The notes below the pieces were generated by a model. It was not told the DNA's origin and did no database searches. It saw only the letters and a list, made by a program, of their open reading frames with translations. A program made the position numbers and the translations under genes. A stretch of DNA of 59,056 nt from Flavobacteriaceae bacterium bin25 (lineage in GTDB: Bacteria > Bacteroidota > Bacteroidia > Flavobacteriales > Flavobacteriaceae), in NCBI GenBank assembly GCA_002238525.1, contig MPMN01000011.1:1-59056 (forward strand), given 5' to 3'. This document shows positions 44,949 through 53,288 of the stretch, piece by piece. Each line of letters opens with the position of its first letter. Positions within the stretch are counted from its first letter, which is position 1.

Positions 44949-46367
44949 CTAATTTGATTTTAGCCATTTTCGATTAAAATTGCAGTATTGTTGTTCCTTG
45001 TGGAGATACACGTAAGTGTCCGTAATTTTTTCGTCCATCCACTGTTTGATGATATTAAATTGTTTGTCTTTTAGTGCTAAATCCTTTATTCGAACATAGT
45101 CTTGGGTGAAGTTTGCAACATGAGCATCAAAGCGATTACTTACTTTAATTATTTTATATTTCTTTTGACCGGATTCTGTTTCTTCTAAAAGTGGAGCAGA
45201 TATTTCACCATCTCTTAATCCTTCTATCTGTTTATAAATTGTGGGGTCAATATTGGCCAGTTCGAACTTGGAATCTCCAGTGGTAGGATTGATCAATACC
45301 CCGTTATTAAATTTAGTTTCTCTTTCATCTGAAAATTGAAAGGCTGCCTCTGCAAAGGATATTTCTTCATCAATTATCCGTGTTCGAATACTATCAATTT
45401 TAGATCTAGCTTCTGTAAGTTCGGAAACTTCTACTTTAGGAATTATCAGGATATGGCGAACATCAATTTCTTGTCCTCTTATTTTATCAAGAGTCAGTAT
45501 ATGCCATCCAAAATCGGTTTTGAAGGGTTCAGATATTTCTCCCTCTCTCAGACTAAAAGCCACATCCCTAAATTCTTTAACCATTCGTGGTCTTTTTCGA
45601 TGGAGGGTATATTTACCTCCAGAGGAACGTGATCCGGGATCTTGTGAATAGAGAATTGCTTTTGAAGCGAAACTCATTCCTTTTTCTAATACATCTTCCT
45701 TGAAGGAACGGAGCAAGTTGATTACCCTAGTTTCCTCGATTTCACTAATTTCTGGTTCAATGACAATTTGAGATATTTCTAATTCGGTTCCAAACATTGG
45801 TAATTCCTCTTTGGGGATAGATTCGAAGAACAACCTTACCTCCTCTGGTGTTACTTCGACATTTTCAATGATTTTGGCTTTCATGCGTTGTGATAGAACT
45901 TGTGATTTATTGATCTCGAAAATTTCTTGTCTAAAAGATAATTCATCTGATTTGTCATAGAATTCCAAGACTTTTTCCATACTACCAAGCTGTAGCACAA
46001 AATTTTCAAGATTTTGATCAACTATAGAATAAATCTCAGAATCAGCTACTTCTATACTGTCCTGAACAGCATGGTGTTGATACAGTCGGTTTTCCATTAA
46101 GTTTGAAAGGATTTCACATTTGCTCATTCCATCTGGAAGAAGTCCTTGAGATTCTAGTTCAATTATGGTCTTATCTACATCGGAGTTTAAAATCACATAA
46201 TCTCCTATAACCGCACTTACGCCATCAACTAAAATTCTATTTTGTTCGGGGTTTAAGCTTTGTGCAAATACATCTGTATGATGAACAATAAACCCTATTA
46301 AAAGTGCTATGCTAGTAGATTTGAAGAAGATCTTGTTGTATTGCTTGATTGATGATTTCATTGTCAA
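44949..46367 (-). CDS. SurA-like peptidylprolyl isomerase (two PpiC domains)
   Basis: The 472-aa protein has a signal peptide (ending near VFAQS), a SurA-type N-terminal chaperone region (VDGVSAVIGDYVILNSDVD) and two parvulin domains. The first is marked by FASKAILYSQDPGSRSSGGK, and FKTDFGWHILTLDKIRG. The second is marked by VRHILIIPKV and FAEAAFQFSDERETKFNNG. It should assist outer-membrane protein folding in the periplasm. It is the last gene of a guaB - lipoprotein - surA-like row and overlaps the previous gene by 56 bases. Confidence 0.9.
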   Translation of the reverse strand: MTMKSSIKQYNKIFFKSTSIALLIGFIVHHTDVFAQSLNPEQNRILVDGVSAVIGDYVILNSDVDKTIIELESQGLLPDGMSKCEILSNLMENRLYQHHAVQDSIEVADSEIYSIVDQNLENFVLQLGSMEKVLEFYDKSDELSFRQEIFEINKSQVLSQRMKAKIIENVEVTPEEVRLFFESIPKEELPMFGTELEISQIVIEPEISEIEETRVINLLRSFKEDVLEKGMSFASKAILYSQDPGSRSSGGKYTLHRKRPRMVKEFRDVAFSLREGEISEPFKTDFGWHILTLDKIRGQEIDVRHILIIPKVEVSELTEARSKIDSIRTRIIDEEISFAEAAFQFSDERETKFNNGVLINPTTGDSKFELANIDPTIYKQIEGLRDGEISAPLLEETESGQKKYKIIKVSNRFDAHVANFTQDYVRIKDLALKDKQFNIIKQWMDEKITDTYVYLHKEQQYCNFNRKWLKSN

Positions 46368-47178
46368 ATTCTCTTTCTATTTGTTGTTTTCGTTTATTGA
46401 TAATTAGTCGTTCTAAAAGGTTATCAATATATTCTAGTGGCGGTTTAGCACCAGGTTGAAGTATTTCACTAATATAGAGCAGATGAATCAAATTAGATTC
46501 AGATGTTCGGAACAAAATATTTGGGAACCGATATTGATTAAAATTGTCTTGATTAATGTAGTTAATAGATTTTAAAAATTGATTTTTTTCGATCCATCTA
46601 CGGTCATTTAATTGAACGTGAGGAAAGTTCAAAATGGCAATGGAGTCCAGAAATGTACGATCTTCTTCATTAAATCGACGAAAACGCTTAATAGTTTCAT
46701 TTTTTATTGGGCTGTCTTTTTGAAATGAAAGGTATCGATACCTCAAGAGTGTGTGGTCAATTTTCAAGGAGTTAAGAGCTTGGTCATAGTAGTTTTGTTT
46801 TTCTATATCAGTTACTAGGGTATCCAATTTATTTTGAATGATTATATCCTTATACTTAGAGATTAACAGTTCTCTTCTGTAGTCATTTACTGCATCTTCT
46901 ATTTCTTTAATTTGGATTTTATCAAAATAATCTTGTGCTTGCTGATAAAGAATTTCTTTACTTGCCCATTGATTGATTGCTTGTTGTGCTTTTTTGATAC
47001 TATCTAATTCGTTTTGGGGTTTGCCAATTATGGCAATTAGATCTTCGGTAAGCAGTTCACTTTTTTTTGTTTTGGCAACCACTTTATTTTTCGAATCTTT
47101 TAGATCAGTAGTACATTCTGTTAAAGCCAGTGGCAATAAGACGAAAAAAACGAAAAAGAACTGTTTGACTTTAGCCAT
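46312..47178 (-). CDS. lipoprotein of the PpiC/SurA N-domain type
   Basis: The 288-aa protein has a lipoprotein-like signal (FVLLPLALTEC) and a helical body with QAINQWASKEILYQQAQDYF, YRRELLISKYKDIII and FRTSESNLIHLLYISEILQPG and then a terminal helix. The order resembles the SurA N- and C-terminal chaperone lobes without a clear catalytic parvulin core. It is usually found upstream of SurA-type genes in Bacteroidota, as here. It is probably a periplasmic chaperone partner. The C-terminal 18 codons overlap the next gene. Confidence 0.75.
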   Translation of the reverse strand: MAKVKQFFFVFFVLLPLALTECTTDLKDSKNKVVAKTKKSELLTEDLIAIIGKPQNELDSIKKAQQAINQWASKEILYQQAQDYFDKIQIKEIEDAVNDYRRELLISKYKDIIIQNKLDTLVTDIEKQNYYDQALNSLKIDHTLLRYRYLSFQKDSPIKNETIKRFRRFNEEDRTFLDSIAILNFPHVQLNDRRWIEKNQFLKSINYINQDNFNQYRFPNILFRTSESNLIHLLYISEILQPGAKPPLEYIDNLLERLIINKRKQQIEREFDNEIINQAIQQDLLQIY

Positions 47179-47219
47179 ACTATAGGCATTGAACCAATAG
47201 ACAATAGTCTAGTAAAAAA

Positions 47220-48686
47220 TTAGGGACTATAGTTTGGTGCTTCTCGAGTTATGGTTACTGAATGGGGATGATTTTCTCTGATTCCTGCTGATGTGACTTT
47301 AATAAACTGACCATTTTGTTTCAGTTTTTCAATACTTTCTGTACCACAATATCCCATTCCTGCTCTAAGACCACCGACGAATTGATGTATACTTTCTTCT
47401 AGGGTTCCTTTATAGGGTACTCTTCCCACGATTCCTTCGGGTACTAATTTTCGACCATCTGTTTCTAAACCCTGAAAATAACGATCACTGCTACCCGATT
47501 TCATGGCTTCCACTGAACCCATTCCTCTGTATGTTTTATACTGTCTGCCTTCATAAATCAAAAATTCTCCTGGTGCTTCTTTTGTACCAGCTAGTAAAGA
47601 TCCCAGCATTACGCAATCTGCACCTGCAGCTACTGCTTTGGGAATATCGCCACTATAGCGAACTCCTCCATCAGCAATAATTGGTATACCTGTATTTTTC
47701 AACTCTTCTGCAATAGAGAGTATTGCAGATAGCTGTGGGAAGCCAACCCCTGCTATGACTCTAGTTGTACAAATACTCCCAGGTCCGATTCCTACTTTTA
47801 TTGCATCAACACCGAGATCGGCCAAATATCTAGCTGCTTTAACGGTAGCGATATTTCCTACCACGATATCGATGTCTTTAATTACTTCTTTAATTGTCTT
47901 ATAAAGATCAGCTACTTTAGATGAATGACCATGAGCTGTATCTATGACAATCGCATCAACACCGACCTCAGCTAGTTTAGTAATTCTATCTATGCTGTCT
48001 GCAGTAATACCAACCGCGGCGGCAACTCTCAACCTACCAAAGGAATCTCTATTGGAACGGGGTTTATTGCTTTGTTTTAAAATATCTCTGAAGGTGATTA
48101 AGCCGACTAGAATATTATTTTCATCTACCACGGGGAGTTTTTCAATTCTATGTTTTTGGAGTATACTTTTTGCTTCGGTTAAGGTTGTTTTGTGATTGAC
48201 TGTAATCAAATTGTCTTTAGTCATTAAATCGTTAACCAACTTTTGGTTGTCTTCTTCAAATCGAAGATCTCTATTAGTTAATATACCTTTCAGATGATTA
48301 GACTTGTCCACAATTGGAATCCCACCAATTTTGTATTGGTTCATCTTTTCTTTTGCTTGAAAGACTTTGGCATCTGGGCTTAGAGTAATTGGATCGATAA
48401 TCATTCCTGATTCGTAGCGTTTTACTATTCTAACCTGTTGCACTTGTTGTTTGATGGTCATATTTTTATGTAGAACGCCTATTCCACCTTCTCTTGCCAT
48501 TCCTATGGCCATCTCACTTTCGGTAACGGTGTCCATTGCTGCCGAAACTATGGGTATTTCGAGGGAGATATTTGTGCTGAATTTACTTCGAGTAGTAACT
48601 TGACTAGGCAGTATAGCAGAATAAGCCGGCACCAACAATACATCATCATATGTATATTTGGTTCCCAAAATTTTTGAGGGATTCAT
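47220..48686 (-). CDS. guaB: inosine-5'-monophosphate dehydrogenase
   Basis: Translation from the ATG giving MNPSKILGTKYTYDDVLLVP matches the family and yields 488 aa. A frame ten residues longer exists. The enzyme oxidises IMP to XMP in GMP synthesis. Two CBS domains lie at about 95-205 in the barrel. The catalytic loop is KVGIGPGSICTTRVIAGVG, with the active-site Cys. YRGMGSVEAM and EGIVGRVPYKG belong to the flap. It precedes the PpiC-type genes on the same strand by 41 bases and may share their transcript. Confidence 0.96.
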   Translation of the reverse strand: MNPSKILGTKYTYDDVLLVPAYSAILPSQVTTRSKFSTNISLEIPIVSAAMDTVTESEMAIGMAREGGIGVLHKNMTIKQQVQQVRIVKRYESGMIIDPITLSPDAKVFQAKEKMNQYKIGGIPIVDKSNHLKGILTNRDLRFEEDNQKLVNDLMTKDNLITVNHKTTLTEAKSILQKHRIEKLPVVDENNILVGLITFRDILKQSNKPRSNRDSFGRLRVAAAVGITADSIDRITKLAEVGVDAIVIDTAHGHSSKVADLYKTIKEVIKDIDIVVGNIATVKAARYLADLGVDAIKVGIGPGSICTTRVIAGVGFPQLSAILSIAEELKNTGIPIIADGGVRYSGDIPKAVAAGADCVMLGSLLAGTKEAPGEFLIYEGRQYKTYRGMGSVEAMKSGSSDRYFQGLETDGRKLVPEGIVGRVPYKGTLEESIHQFVGGLRAGMGYCGTESIEKLKQNGQFIKVTSAGIRENHPHSVTITREAPNYSP

Positions 48687-48972
48687 TGCAGTTAGTCTCC
48701 AACTTATTCCGTGCAAAGTTAAAATTTTTGAATCGCATTTGGTATAGTGTCTATTTTACGTACTTGAATCGATTTTTTCAAATAAAGGTTATCAAAATCA
48801 TATCTTGATTTGTATTTAACTAGTAAAGATGGAGTTCATTATTTATAAATTGGCATTGACTGAATTGGGAGCCGAATTATAAATTCAAACAATTTTAGTA
48901 ATTTGAGCTAGTTTTTCAGAGTGTAGTAATAATCCTTTACTACTGAATAAAAACGACCAAAAATTATAAACG

Positions 48973-49983
48973 ATGATTTTTTTTAGAGTATTCATTTTTT
49001 CGATATTAATTCTTTTCCCGGCAGTTACTCTTGGTCAAGAGGTTAGTCCAGCTGTTAAATATGCTCAATCAATTACCCAGCAGGAACTCAAGGAGTTACT
49101 TTATGTTTATGCCTCAGATTATTTTAAGGGTCGCGATACCGGTACCAAAGGTCAGCGATTAGCAGCTGATTTTATAAGATCTTTTTATAGGGATAGGGCA
49201 ATAGAGCCAGCTGAAGGCACTGAGGATTATTACCAGCCGGTAACCTTATTTACCCGAAGGGGAGACACATTGGTTAGTGAAAATGTGGTTAGTGTAATCA
49301 AAGGTGATGAAATTCCAGATGAATATATTGTTGTAACTGCACATTTAGATCATATTGGGGTAAATGAAAAGGGAGAAATTTACAATGGTGCTGATGATGA
49401 TGGATCGGGTACAGTTGCAATACTAGAGATAGCTGAAGCTTTTCAGCAGGCAGTTAAAAATGGAGATGGTCCCAAAAGGTCTATTATCTTTTTACATGTT
49501 ACAGGTGAAGAAAAAGGTTTGCTTGGCTCTGGTTATTACACTGACAAAGAGCCTCTATACCCATTAGAAGACACGATTGCCAATTTAAATATGGATATGA
49601 TTGGGCGTTCAGATCCCAAGAGAGAAAATCCGGATCCGAATTATATCTATCTAATTGGTTCGGACATTTTGAGTCAGGATTTGCATGATATTTCCGAAGC
49701 GGTCAACAAAGAATTTGTCAGCTTAGAGTTGGATTACACTTATGCTGACATAAATGATCCCAACAGATTTTACTATAGGAGTGACCATTTTCATTTTGCC
49801 AAAAACAATATTCCTGTAATTTTTTATTTCAATGGAACTCACGAAGATTATCATCAGGTAACGGATACAGTGGACAAAATTCTTTACGATGTTTTACAAA
49901 GGCGTACTCAACTAATTTTTCATACTTTGTGGGAGTTAGCCAATAGGGAGGATCGGATTCGATTGAAGGAATCAGTCGAATAA
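48973..49983 (+). CDS. M28 family zinc aminopeptidase, secreted
   Basis: The 336-aa protein has a signal peptide (ending at TLGQ), then an M28 peptidase. Zinc ligands and catalytic residues sit in VTAHLDHIG, YNGADDDGSGT, HVTGEEKGLLGS, LNMDMIGRSDP and GTHEDYHQVTD. It should cleave N-terminal amino acids in the periplasm or outside. It stands alone between guaB, to which it is divergent, and the restriction-modification operon. Confidence 0.92.
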   Translation: MIFFRVFIFSILILFPAVTLGQEVSPAVKYAQSITQQELKELLYVYASDYFKGRDTGTKGQRLAADFIRSFYRDRAIEPAEGTEDYYQPVTLFTRRGDTLVSENVVSVIKGDEIPDEYIVVTAHLDHIGVNEKGEIYNGADDDGSGTVAILEIAEAFQQAVKNGDGPKRSIIFLHVTGEEKGLLGSGYYTDKEPLYPLEDTIANLNMDMIGRSDPKRENPDPNYIYLIGSDILSQDLHDISEAVNKEFVSLELDYTYADINDPNRFYYRSDHFHFAKNNIPVIFYFNGTHEDYHQVTDTVDKILYDVLQRRTQLIFHTLWELANREDRIRLKESVE

Positions 49984-50125
49984 TTTGGTAAGAGGACTAC
50001 AATAAATTGGCTCAGATTTCATTTAATCTCTAACACATTGAGTAAAATTTCTTTCATTGAAATAATACTTGTTTTTTGCTTGGAGGATTATTGGCAAGTA
50101 AACTTTGTAAAGAAGAACTTATTTT

Positions 50126-50239
50126 ATGTATTTTCTGAGGAAAAGGTTCAATGTGGAGGAGAAAGTGTCTTATGGGTTTGAGAAGTTGAATCAATTTCTG
50201 GAGTTTTTAGAGGGAGAAACATTGCCAAGAGTTAATTAA
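50126..50239 (+). CDS. possible 37-aa ORF before the type I RM operon
   Basis: An ATG opens MYFLRKRFNVEEKVSYGFEK followed by LNQFLEFLEGETLPRVN and a stop, 13 bases before hsdM. The composition is protein-like, an amphipathic helix. It could be a small regulator of the operon, a leader, or the tail of a lost gene. No family is recognised. Confidence 0.3.
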   Translation: MYFLRKRFNVEEKVSYGFEKLNQFLEFLEGETLPRVN

Positions 50240-50252
50240 TGAAATAGTTATT

Positions 50253-51959
50253 ATGTTAAACTATAACGAAATATCTTCCTTGATTTGGAATGTCTGTGAT
50301 GATGTCCTCAGGGGATTATTTAAACAGAACAAATATGGGGATGTTATACTACCTTTTTTAGTATTAAGAAGATTAGATTGTATTATTGAACCAAACAAAG
50401 AGCGAGTAATAAAACTTTACAAGCAATGTGGGATGGATAACGTTGATCCAACTCCAATTATCAAAGAACAATTTGGATTACAATTTTATAATCACTCAAA
50501 TTTTGATTTAGAAAGATTGAAGGGTGATCCCAATGGGTTAAAAATCAATTTTCAATCATATCTAAAAGGGTTTTCACAAAATGTGTTTGAAATTATTAAG
50601 CTCTATGAATTAGAAAAGTATGTAGATAAACTTCTCAAGAACAACAAGCTCTACCAATTAATTCATAGGTTTACTGCAGTTGATTTACATCCAGATAAAA
50701 TTGACAACCATACAATGGGACAAGTGTTTGAAGAGCTTCTAAGAAGATTTTCAGAGATGAGTAATGAATCAAGTGGAGAGCACTATACACCGAGAGATGT
50801 GGTAAAGCTTCTTACGTCATTTGTATTTTCTCAAGATTCTGAAAACCTTAAAGGAAAGGGTATAATCAGGTCTATATTTGATCCTTGTTGTGGGACTGGA
50901 GGCATGTTAACCATTGGAAAAGAATGGATTCAAAAGAATATTGAGCATAAAATAAGGTTAAATCTTTATGGTCAAGAAAAAAATGATCAAACGTTTGCTC
51001 TTTGTAAGTCTGATATGTTGATTACGGGTGAAAATCCCGAGAACATTAAGTTGGGGTGCTCACTTTCCGAAGATCACTTTCAAGGGAAGAAATTTAATTA
51101 CATGATAACCAATCCACCCTTTGGGGTATCATGGAAGTCAGAAAAAGAGTTTGTTCAGGGAGAAGCAAAAAATGCCTATGGAAGATTTTCGGTAGGAACT
51201 CCGAGAACATCTGATGGTTCTTTATTGTTTCTCCAGCACATGATTTCCAAAATGGAGGATGGGGGTTCTCGGATTGGCATTGTATTTAATGGTTCTCCTT
51301 TATTTACTGGTGATGCTGGTTCAGGTGAATCAAATATCCGTAAGTGGATCATCGAAAAAGACTGGTTGGAGTGTATCGTTTCACTTCCTGACCAGTTATT
51401 CTTTAACACGGGTATCTCAACATACATCTGGATTGTTACCAACAATAAGAAGCCTCATCGAAAAGGAAAAGTTCAACTTATTGATGGTTCTTCCTTTTAC
51501 AAATCCATGAAGAAATCTTTGGGAAATAAACGAAAATATATTGATGATTCTCAAAGGGAGGATCTCCTTAATATATACGAGAGCTTCAAAGAAAGTAATC
51601 ATTCAAAAATATTTGACAATAATTTCTTTGGATACACAAAAGTAACTATTGAACAGCCGAAGGTTGAGAATGGCCTAGTGGTAAGGGATAGGAATGGGGA
51701 TCCAAAGCCTGATTCCAAACTAAGAGATCATGAGAGAGTTCCACTTTCAGAAGATATAGATGAGTATTTCTTTCGTGAGGTTAAGCCTCATTTACCGGAT
51801 TCTTGGATTGATGGTAATAAAAATAAAGTTGGATATGAAATCAACTTTACCAAGTATTTTTATAAGTATAAGCCGCTTCGTTCTTCCGAAGAGATTGCTC
51901 GTGATTTGTTAGAATTAGATAAAGAATCAGAAAATCTTTTAAAGCAGATACTGAATTGA
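50253..51959 (+). CDS. hsdM: type I restriction-modification methylase subunit
   Basis: The 568-aa protein is an N6-adenine methyltransferase. It has an N-terminal HsdM helical domain (residues 5-160) and the catalytic domain with GEHYTPRDVVKLL, the SAM motif FDPCCGTGGML near 210 and the catalytic NPPFGVSWK near 288. With HsdS it protects host sites and with HsdR it forms the restriction complex. hsdS follows 46 bases later. Length is typical. Confidence 0.96.
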   Translation: MLNYNEISSLIWNVCDDVLRGLFKQNKYGDVILPFLVLRRLDCIIEPNKERVIKLYKQCGMDNVDPTPIIKEQFGLQFYNHSNFDLERLKGDPNGLKINFQSYLKGFSQNVFEIIKLYELEKYVDKLLKNNKLYQLIHRFTAVDLHPDKIDNHTMGQVFEELLRRFSEMSNESSGEHYTPRDVVKLLTSFVFSQDSENLKGKGIIRSIFDPCCGTGGMLTIGKEWIQKNIEHKIRLNLYGQEKNDQTFALCKSDMLITGENPENIKLGCSLSEDHFQGKKFNYMITNPPFGVSWKSEKEFVQGEAKNAYGRFSVGTPRTSDGSLLFLQHMISKMEDGGSRIGIVFNGSPLFTGDAGSGESNIRKWIIEKDWLECIVSLPDQLFFNTGISTYIWIVTNNKKPHRKGKVQLIDGSSFYKSMKKSLGNKRKYIDDSQREDLLNIYESFKESNHSKIFDNNFFGYTKVTIEQPKVENGLVVRDRNGDPKPDSKLRDHERVPLSEDIDEYFFREVKPHLPDSWIDGNKNKVGYEINFTKYFYKYKPLRSSEEIARDLLELDKESENLLKQILN

Positions 51960-52005
51960 CTATGATTACAGATTTTACTGGAAAGTCTAACTCGAAATTT
52001 CGTTT

Positions 52006-52530
52006 ATGAGGAAATACGATTCCTATAAGGATAGTGGTGTGGAATGGATTGGAGAGATTCCAAGTGGTTGGGATTGTGATAGGATAAAAAATCATTTTAA
52101 TCATATTTCAGAAAAAATCAAACCTGAGGATGACGACAAAAAAATTTCTTCAGAAGACGTTGATTCCTTTTTTGGAAAAATAAATAACTTTTACTCTAGG
52201 TATGGCATATTAGGCGTGAAATTTAATCCTGGTGATGTTCTATTTAACAAGTTAGGTGTTAAAGTACACAAGTTATTTCATTCTACTTTTGAAGGATTTT
52301 CCATGGGAGAGTTGATTGTTTTAAGAAATAGAAGTAAGGATACCTTCAATTCAAAGTTTCTTTACTATCAATTAACAAGAACTGAAGTTATTGATTTATG
52401 TAAAAAAATATCAAACGGTGTTACGTTGAAAAGAGTATCCGTAGATGATTTAATGAATCTTTATATTACGTACCCCCCCCTAAAATTCAACAAAAAATCG
52501 TTTTTTTTCTTGATGAAAATATCTTATTGA
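52006..52530 (+). CDS. hsdS: type I specificity subunit, first half, cut by a homopolymer frameshift
   Basis: This is a 174-aa product covering the first target-recognition domain (DSGVEWIGEIPSGWD start, then a region ending in the proximal part of the central spacer). The reading frame breaks after YPPLKFN at a run of eight C. One base more (C9) or two fewer would continue in frame into the following ORF and give a normal HsdS of about 427 aa with two TRDs. As the sequence stands only one TRD is made from this frame. Such half-HsdS can still dimerise and recognise a palindromic site in known cases (NgoAV). Confidence 0.85.
   Translation: MRKYDSYKDSGVEWIGEIPSGWDCDRIKNHFNHISEKIKPEDDDKKISSEDVDSFFGKINNFYSRYGILGVKFNPGDVLFNKLGVKVHKLFHSTFEGFSMGELIVLRNRSKDTFNSKFLYYQLTRTEVIDLCKKISNGVTLKRVSVDDLMNLYITYPPLKFNKKSFFFLMKISY
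52030..52061 (+). repeat. 32-bp direct repeat in hsdS, copy 1
   Basis: The block from GATAGTGGTGTGGAATGG to ATTCC is identical to 52644-52675. It codes for DSGVEWIGEIP at the start of each TRD. Identical DNA allows recombination between the two halves. Confidence 0.85.
52473..52480 (+). repeat. C8 homopolymer at the hsdS frameshift
   Basis: A run of eight C lies exactly where the first hsdS frame leaves the second. A run of eight T follows at 52501-52508. Homopolymers of this length change by slipped-strand mispairing, so this is a candidate phase-variation switch. Confidence 0.8.
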
Positions 52531-53288
52531 TTGATTCCATTATTTCGAAAACGCAACGCAAGATGGAACTACTCAAAGAGTATCGTCAATCGCTGATATC
52601 TGAAGTGGTTACCAAAGGATTAAATCCAAATGCGGAAATGAAAGATAGTGGTGTGGAATGGATTGGAGAGATTCCGAGTGAATGGGAGATTTCTAGATTT
52701 AAGTTTCACTCTAAAATAGTGACAGGAAATACACCTAGTAAAGCAAGAGAAGATAAGTATTATACCTCAAGGGAATATGGATTTCCTTGGATAAAACCAA
52801 CGAGTCTGAATCAGGGATTTAGTTATGTTCTTGAGTCTGAAGAATATCTAACTGAGGAAGGGAAGAATCAAACAAGGGTCATTCCAAAAGACTCAATTAT
52901 GGTGTGTTCAATTGGAAACACACTTGGAAAATTTGGGATTTCAGGGGATAAATTATCAACAAATCAACAAATCAATAGTGTCATATGTAGCAAAGAAACA
53001 TTGGACCCAAGATATTGTATGTTCTTTGTTAGTACTCTATCTAAAAATTTAATTAAGTGGACAAATTTTGTGACACTCCCGATTTTTACTAAATCTGATT
53101 TTGAGGATACTGAAATTATAGTTCCTCCTATTTTAGAACAACAACAAATCGTGGAGTATTTGGATGAACAAACCCAACTGATCAACCAATCAATTTCTAT
53201 TGAGAAAAAGATAAAAGAATTCCTTAAAGAGTATCGTCAATCAATGATATCTGAAGCAGTAACCGGTAAAAGAAAAGTAGTAGAGTGA
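52527..53288 (+). CDS. hsdS: type I specificity subunit, second half
   Basis: This 253-aa frame holds the distal part of the central conserved region (RKMELLKEYRQSLISEVVT), the second TRD beginning DSGVEWIGEIPSEWE, and the terminal conserved region (PPILEQQQIVEYLDEQTQLI, FLKEYRQSMISEAVTGKR). It starts at TTG, or more likely at ATG 52563 if translated alone. In frame 0 it is open from before the C8 tract, so a single-base insertion fuses it to the first half. It overlaps hsdR by TGATG. Confidence 0.85.
   Translation: MIDSIISKTQRKMELLKEYRQSLISEVVTKGLNPNAEMKDSGVEWIGEIPSEWEISRFKFHSKIVTGNTPSKAREDKYYTSREYGFPWIKPTSLNQGFSYVLESEEYLTEEGKNQTRVIPKDSIMVCSIGNTLGKFGISGDKLSTNQQINSVICSKETLDPRYCMFFVSTLSKNLIKWTNFVTLPIFTKSDFEDTEIIVPPILEQQQIVEYLDEQTQLINQSISIEKKIKEFLKEYRQSMISEAVTGKRKVVE
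52644..52675 (+). repeat. 32-bp direct repeat in hsdS, copy 2
   Basis: This is the identical partner of 52030-52061. A second pair of repeats, AAAGAGTATCGTCAATC, occurs at 52575 and 53226 in the two conserved spacer regions. Confidence 0.85.
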
